DNA from: Rhodococcus sp. (in: high G+C Gram-positive bacteria) | GTDB taxonomy: Bacteria; Actinomycetota; Actinomycetes; Mycobacteriales; Mycobacteriaceae | DNA length: 9,041 bases | Direction: 5' to 3' | NCBI GenBank assembly: GCA_012515885.1 | Contig: JAAYXN010000155.1 | Coordinates: 1 to 9,041 of the forward strand | Shown here: piece by piece, positions 5,103 through 9,041 of the stretch | How the letters are laid out: every line of letters starts with the position of its first letter | Position numbering within the stretch: the first letter of the stretch is position 1 | Program-made: the position numbers and the translations under genes | Notes under the pieces: generated by a model | The model's database searches: none | What the model saw: the letters and a program-made list of their open reading frames with translations, nothing else | Told to the model about the DNA's origin: nothing

Positions 5103-7031
5103 TTAGCTGCCCACCGGGACCGGCGGCGCGGACACAGCACTGATCAGTGCGCGTGCGCCACTTCCCGGGTGGGTGAATCCGAGGTACCCGCTTCGGTGCA
5201 GTCGCAGCAGCGACCCGTGCGCGGAGGTGTGTGCGGTGGCTGACGTAGCTCCAACGTCGGCCAGTACCGCGGGGATGAGCTCGCTGGTGACGCGCTGCCC
5301 GTCGCATGCTTCTAGGAGCGCTAGAACCCCGGGGCTGACCTGTAGTTCGACGATTGCGCAGTTCACCTTTTTGGCGAAGCACACCGTGATCGGCTGCGGC
5401 AAAAGCTGGGCGTCGAATTCGCGATCGGTTTGGCAGAACAGTGCCAGTACGTCGTAGCTGAATTGTTCGATCCACATGTCGACGGCGCGGTAGGGCGCGA
5501 GCGCGGCAGTGTTGTCGACAGTTGCTCGCTGGCTCGCGAGAACATTGGTGATGGGCCGGGCAGCAATGGGCGCTTCGATCGCGCGGTGGCGTGCTCGAAG
5601 GAAGCGCACCGCGTCGACAACCACGGGGTCTTTCGACGCGGACAGCACCTGAACGAGGGGCGTGTCAGCGTCGTCTGCGGCCAGGATCTCGTGCAGGTCA
5701 CTGTCGCTTCCGACTGCCTCACGCAAAGTGGTGAGCCACCGAGGCCGCGCGATGGTGTAGACGCCGCGGACGTCTGTCGCGGTGCGTGCTCCGATGCCGA
5801 CATCGATGATTCGTTCCCACGCGTCGACGAACGCACCGTTGTTCTCAGGCCGCACCGCGGTGGCAGCACCAGCGATACCGATACGGCGGGCTCGCTCGGG
5901 GTCGTGCACCACTGCGCCCATCTGGGCGGCGAGCACGTCGCGTTCTTTCGGGTCGGGAACGAGCAGGAAGTTCTCGCCGTCGACGAGTTCGTCGCGGAAG
6001 TTTTGCTTCGCGTGGATTTCACCGGAGAGCAGCAGAGCTGTACCGCTGGCGAGGATTTCACGCGCCAGTACTGGACCGTGGATGGCGACAGGGAAATCGC
6101 GTTCAAGGAAGGCCACGGCAGTGCAGGTGCGAATGAATGATGGCACTCGCCAGTGTGGGAGGAAGGGCAGCACTTTCGTGCGGTCGGCGATATCGGCCTC
6201 ACCGATCGCAGCGTCGAGGGCGTCGAGCCGCGAGGAGCCGGACATGAGCAGGATGTTGAAATCTGCGCCCTGCTTCTTGAGGATCCCTGCGGCAGCGATG
6301 AAGTCGAAGCTGCCTTTATATAAGCCTGGTTTGCCGTACATGCCGAGCGTCGGACGTGACTTGTCAAAAAGTCCTGACAGGCGCGGGTAGGCGATGTCGT
6401 CGAGAAATTCTGAATCCAGTGGCTCCGCTTCGGGGTTGAAGAGCGCCGGGGTTTCGTAGGGCGCACCGGTAAGGAGTCGGTCGCGGGGAATTCCCATCGC
6501 TTCGAAACGCGCGTAGACCGAGGGCCGAGTAACAATTGCCTTTGCAGCACAAAGCATTTCTCGATATGTGGTACTCAATTCCGGCACATCCATGAGCCGA
6601 TCCAGATCACTACCCGCGTGCTGAGCCACAAACGGAACACCCGTCCACGTCGACGCAAGGAACGCACTCACCGCATACGGCTCAAAGTAAGAGCCAATAA
6701 TTAACTCGCAGTTATGCGCCCGAACAACATCGGTCGCCAGACCCGCCAGTTTGCTGACATGCGGATTACTCCACGGGATGTGTTCCATCCGATACCCAGG
6801 CGCTTCCGGGCGAAATACATGCAGTTCGCCACCGGTTTCCGGAAAAGTAGTAGCTAAGCGCGGACCGTCCTGCTCATCGAGTCGAACTCGATACGCGTCC
6901 TCAACTTCGGCAGCGTTAGTCACCACAAATACTTGATGCCCGCGTTGGGCTAGACCATATGCAGCCCAATATGTCTGAGCACTCACGCCACCCTGAATTG
7001 GTGGGAACTTACCGATGAGACAGACCCTCAT
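5103..7031 (-). CDS. GT-B-type (GT4-like) glycosyltransferase with C-terminal RRE-like domain
   Basis: A 642-residue protein, much longer than the about 370-420 of a typical GT4 enzyme. Residues 1-about 410 form the GT-B double Rossmann fold: MRVCLIGKFPPIQGGVS at the N-terminus (the GG loop), AQHAGSDLDRL (136-146), MYGKPGLYKGS (231-241, nucleotide-sugar domain) and HGPVLAREILASG (318-330). The last corresponds to the EX7E region, with E325 as the second Glu but Ile317 where the first is usual. Residues about 420-540 are an unassigned mainly helical linker. About 546-618 resembles a PqqD/RRE winged helix (PITVCFAKK, LLEACDGQRVTSELI, LLRLHRSGYLGFT) and shares ACDG-x-R with the MNIO partner's C-terminus. 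ATG at 7031 is chosen because GGAAGGGGA lies 10 nt upstream (7050-7042); an in-frame GTG at 7061 has no good SD. It is the first gene of the operon. Sugar donor and acceptor are unknown; glycosylation of the peptide is inferred. Confidence 0.88.
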   Translation of the reverse strand: MRVCLIGKFPPIQGGVSAQTYWAAYGLAQRGHQVFVVTNAAEVEDAYRVRLDEQDGPRLATTFPETGGELHVFRPEAPGYRMEHIPWSNPHVSKLAGLATDVVRAHNCELIIGSYFEPYAVSAFLASTWTGVPFVAQHAGSDLDRLMDVPELSTTYREMLCAAKAIVTRPSVYARFEAMGIPRDRLLTGAPYETPALFNPEAEPLDSEFLDDIAYPRLSGLFDKSRPTLGMYGKPGLYKGSFDFIAAAGILKKQGADFNILLMSGSSRLDALDAAIGEADIADRTKVLPFLPHWRVPSFIRTCTAVAFLERDFPVAIHGPVLAREILASGTALLLSGEIHAKQNFRDELVDGENFLLVPDPKERDVLAAQMGAVVHDPERARRIGIAGAATAVRPENNGAFVDAWERIIDVGIGARTATDVRGVYTIARPRWLTTLREAVGSDSDLHEILAADDADTPLVQVLSASKDPVVVDAVRFLRARHRAIEAPIAARPITNVLASQRATVDNTAALAPYRAVDMWIEQFSYDVLALFCQTDREFDAQLLPQPITVCFAKKVNCAIVELQVSPGVLALLEACDGQRVTSELIPAVLADVGATSATAHTSAHGSLLRLHRSGYLGFTHPGSGARALISAVSAPPVPVGS

Positions 7032-7273
7032 GAAGACACGGTCCCCTTCCGCTGAAGCCACGAACGCTCACGACCTAATTGTTCTCTTTGTGAACTTTCC
7101 ACCTACGCTGGTTTCACCCCACCCCGTGCGGGCATTAGTGGAGGGTCAACCCAGCGAGCACGCGGCCCACGCACAGACGCAGATCTATGCAACATCACCG
7201 AGAAGCACGCGAGCATCCGGGTATTCCCGGTATTGCCGACATACCGAACACGCAGAAAGAACAGGAGCCAGTC
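7032..7273. promoter_or_regulatory. Divergent intergenic region between peptide operon and regulator
   Basis: 242 bp lie between two divergently read start codons, so promoters for both directions must lie here or, for the regulator, slightly upstream. No clear -35/-10 pair could be assigned on either strand. Visible signals are the operon's SD (7042-7050), the regulator's AGGAG (7263-7267) and the inverted repeat near 7217-7246. No RNA gene or further CDS was recognised. Confidence 0.6.
7217..7246. promoter_or_regulatory. Operator-like repeat cluster upstream of the regulator
   Basis: CGGTAT (7228-7233) and ATACCG (7241-7246) form a perfect 6-bp inverted repeat around a 7-base spacer. Immediately before it, CCGGGTATT (7217-7225) is a near-copy of the left arm CCGGTATT (7227-7234). 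The element ends 27 bp before the regulator ATG. It could be a DNA operator, for autoregulation or control of both directions, or an mRNA hairpin in the regulator leader. Function is inferred only from geometry. Confidence 0.35.
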
Positions 7274-9041
7274 ATGTTTCGCCGAACGTTCGTCGGACGA
7301 GAGACCCAGCTCGCGGCGCTCACCGGCATGCATGAGGGACCGCCGGCCAGCGCACCGTGGATCACCGTCATCGAAGGCCCAGCAGGTATCGGCAAAACCC
7401 GCCTCATTAGCGAATACCTTGAACGCGCACCCGGGCGCGTGGTGAAGGTGACCGCTGGCGAATTTGAACAATCCATGCCGCTGCATATCGCGCACGACAT
7501 CATCACCGGCCTCAGCGATCCGCACAGTCCCGGCGGGACACGCACCGCAGAAGAAGACGTTCTCGCTGGCGGCGATCCCCGCGTGATGTACGAAACGGTG
7601 CGTCGTGCACTCGCCACCGAACCGACCGTCCTGATCGTCGACGACGTGAACTGGGTCGATGAGGAATCGCTTCGACTGCTCACCTTCCTCGTGCGGCACC
7701 GTCCGCAACCACAGTTCCAGTTCGTGTTCTCCTGTCGCGACGGCAGCTGTCCCGGACCACTCACCCTCGCGCTCGCAGCGCACGGGCACAGAGTCAACTA
7801 CCTCCACCTCGCGCCGCTCACTGACGACGACGTCGGCGAACTCCTGCCCGACAGCCCACCCGACGAACTCGCGGTCTTGCGCCGCGCCGCACAGGGAAAC
7901 CCGCTCTACCTGATCCTGCTTGCGCACAACCCGCAGATCGCAGCCCAAGTCGTCGATCAGAACGCATTCGATCCCGCAGACCTACCACCGTCCCTGCCCG
8001 AGCTTGATCGCAGCATTCGCGCCGAAATGATGGCGATGCCCCACACCGACAAGGTGGTTGCCTCCGCTGCGGCAGTGTGCGGCGACATCAGCGACCTCGG
8101 CCTCCTGTGCGCCGTCTCCCAGTGTCCTTCTGACATCGTCGTCGCAGCATTGGATCGACTGTGCGAACGCGGAATCCTGCTCAGCGCCAACGGGTGCCTG
8201 ACGTTTGCACATCCGCTAGTACGAGCCGGCGCCTACCGCGTGAGCGGAGATGGTTGGCGAATAGATGCGCACCGCACCGCCGCAAACTACCTGCGTGAAC
8301 GCAACGCCTCCCTGCTCGTACGTGCCGGGCACCTCGAACGGTCCCTGTGCGTCTACGACCGCGTCTCCGCAGCAGAACTCGTCGCCGCCGCCGAATTGGC
8401 CATCTCTATCGCACCGGCAACGAGCGCGCGGTGGCTTGCCGCCGTCCTCGACACCGCCCCGGTAGCGGACCGCGACCAAGAACCCGACTACCACGACCGC
8501 ATGCGGCAAATCCTGCTCTTAGGGCGCGCACACCTGCTGTCCGGACATCCAGAAAGAGCCCTCGACACACTGCAACTGCTCGCCGACGCACCGGGAAGTT
8601 GGCGCGGCGACGCCCTACTGTTGCGGGCCAGGTGCGAACGCATTTTTGGTCGATTCGACAGCGCCCGCGAACTCATCGAAGAAGCCACCGCCATCGACGA
8701 CAACCCACACGATGGCCTCGCCCACATCGAACTCGCCACGTTAGACGTCCAGGCAGGGCACCCCGATAAATGCGCTGCACGACTCATCGCGCTCCTCACC
8801 GATGGCCGCGCCCACAGCGGGTCCGTGGTGGCGGCAAGTCTGGCACTACGCAGCATGGGCGAGCTGGGGGCAGCAAGAATAACCGCCGCTAGGGAGAGCT
8901 TTCAGATCGCGCGGGACGCCTTTACCCAGTTGCCCGACAGCGACCTCGCTGACGTCGTCCACACTGTCTCAGCGCTCGGTTGGGCCGCCTACTTTCTCGA
9001 CCTCTGTCCCGAAGGCATCGCACTGATTGACCGCGCGCTAC
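7274..9041 (+). CDS. LAL/STAND-type ATPase transcriptional regulator, C-terminus cut by window edge
   Basis: 589 codons are visible before the right edge. The N-terminus MFRRTFVGRE is the usual opening of large ATP-binding LuxR-type (LAL/MalT-like) or related STAND regulators. Walker A is GPAGIGKT (35-42), Walker B VLIVDDVNWVD (119-129), followed by FVFSCRDG and a GNPLYL motif typical of this ATPase group. From about residue 410 the sequence is helical and TPR-like (GRAHLLSGHPERALDTLQLL, then ARCERIFGRFDSARELIEEA). The expected C-terminal HTH would lie beyond the window, so DNA binding is not shown. ATG 7274 has AGGAG 6 nt upstream. An in-frame ATG at 7187 would add 29 residues but lacks a good SD. 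It is divergent from the peptide operon, hence a candidate regulator of it, perhaps by sensing a ligand through the TPR region. Confidence 0.85.
   Translation, partial: MFRRTFVGRETQLAALTGMHEGPPASAPWITVIEGPAGIGKTRLISEYLERAPGRVVKVTAGEFEQSMPLHIAHDIITGLSDPHSPGGTRTAEEDVLAGGDPRVMYETVRRALATEPTVLIVDDVNWVDEESLRLLTFLVRHRPQPQFQFVFSCRDGSCPGPLTLALAAHGHRVNYLHLAPLTDDDVGELLPDSPPDELAVLRRAAQGNPLYLILLAHNPQIAAQVVDQNAFDPADLPPSLPELDRSIRAEMMAMPHTDKVVASAAAVCGDISDLGLLCAVSQCPSDIVVAALDRLCERGILLSANGCLTFAHPLVRAGAYRVSGDGWRIDAHRTAANYLRERNASLLVRAGHLERSLCVYDRVSAAELVAAAELAISIAPATSARWLAAVLDTAPVADRDQEPDYHDRMRQILLLGRAHLLSGHPERALDTLQLLADAPGSWRGDALLLRARCERIFGRFDSARELIEEATAIDDNPHDGLAHIELATLDVQAGHPDKCAARLIALLTDGRAHSGSVVAASLALRSMGELGAARITAARESFQIARDAFTQLPDSDLADVVHTVSALGWAAYFLDLCPEGIALIDRAL

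Noticed and set aside
7032..7061. In-frame GTG start at 7061 adding ten residues to the glycosyltransferase
   Set aside because: No SD precedes it, whereas ATG 7031 has GGAAGGGGA at good spacing and begins the conserved first beta strand (MRVCLIG).
7078..7083. AACAAT on the minus strand as a -10 box for the operon
   Set aside because: No matching -35 element at 16-19 bases, so it cannot be distinguished from chance.
7187..7273. In-frame upstream ATG extending the regulator by 29 residues
   Set aside because: No convincing SD; FVGRE normally lies close to the N-terminus and ATG 7274 has AGGAG six bases upstream. Not fully excluded.
7103..7948. Minus-strand open frame of 281 codons opposite the regulator
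   Set aside because: It overlaps the ATPase domain with intact Walker motifs on the plus strand and shows no domain of its own.
1..9041. tRNA, rRNA, CRISPR arrays, insertion sequences, integrase or attachment sites
   Set aside because: None was recognised; no tandem spacer repeats, transposase motifs or terminal inverted repeats were seen.

Overview
The window is GC-rich (roughly 60-65 % by eye), densely packed and has GTG/ATG starts with strong Shine-Dalgarno sites. This fits an actinomycete; the genus cannot be fixed from the sequence. All family assignments rest on motif recognition in translated sequence, not on database searches.

Positions 7031 down to the left edge form one leftward (minus-strand) gene run. 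In transcription order it holds: a GT-B-type glycosyltransferase with an extra C-terminal PqqD/RRE-like domain (7031-5103); a 59-residue Cys-rich peptide gene (5027-4848); a DUF692/MNIO multinuclear iron oxidase (4781-3945); its partner protein with another C-terminal RRE-like domain (3944-3063); and two fused TMD-NBD ABC exporter half-transporters (3066-1321, and 1320 running off the left edge). The last four genes abut or overlap (TAA|ATG, GTGA overlap, TAA|GTG), so they are almost certainly co-transcribed and translationally coupled.

Together this reads as a complete RiPP (ribosomally made, post-translationally modified peptide) locus. The small gene encodes an acidic leader plus a core with seven Cys in CxxC/CC arrangement. 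The MNIO and partner would oxidatively modify core cysteines, as in methanobactin, bufferin and 3-thiaglutamate systems. The glycosyltransferase, guided by its own RRE-like domain, is a candidate to glycosylate the peptide. The two ABC proteins look like an asymmetric heterodimeric exporter, because one has lost the catalytic Walker B glutamate and the switch histidine. No leader peptidase is visible.

A 242-bp divergent intergenic region (7032-7273) carries an operator-like inverted repeat. It separates the operon from a rightward gene (7274 to the right edge) for a large STAND/LAL-type ATPase regulator with TPR-like repeats, cut off before any C-terminal HTH. It is a plausible regulator of the operon.

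The most novel element is the combination of a Cys-rich precursor, MNIO and partner, and an RRE-fused glycosyltransferase, which I do not recognise as a described RiPP class.
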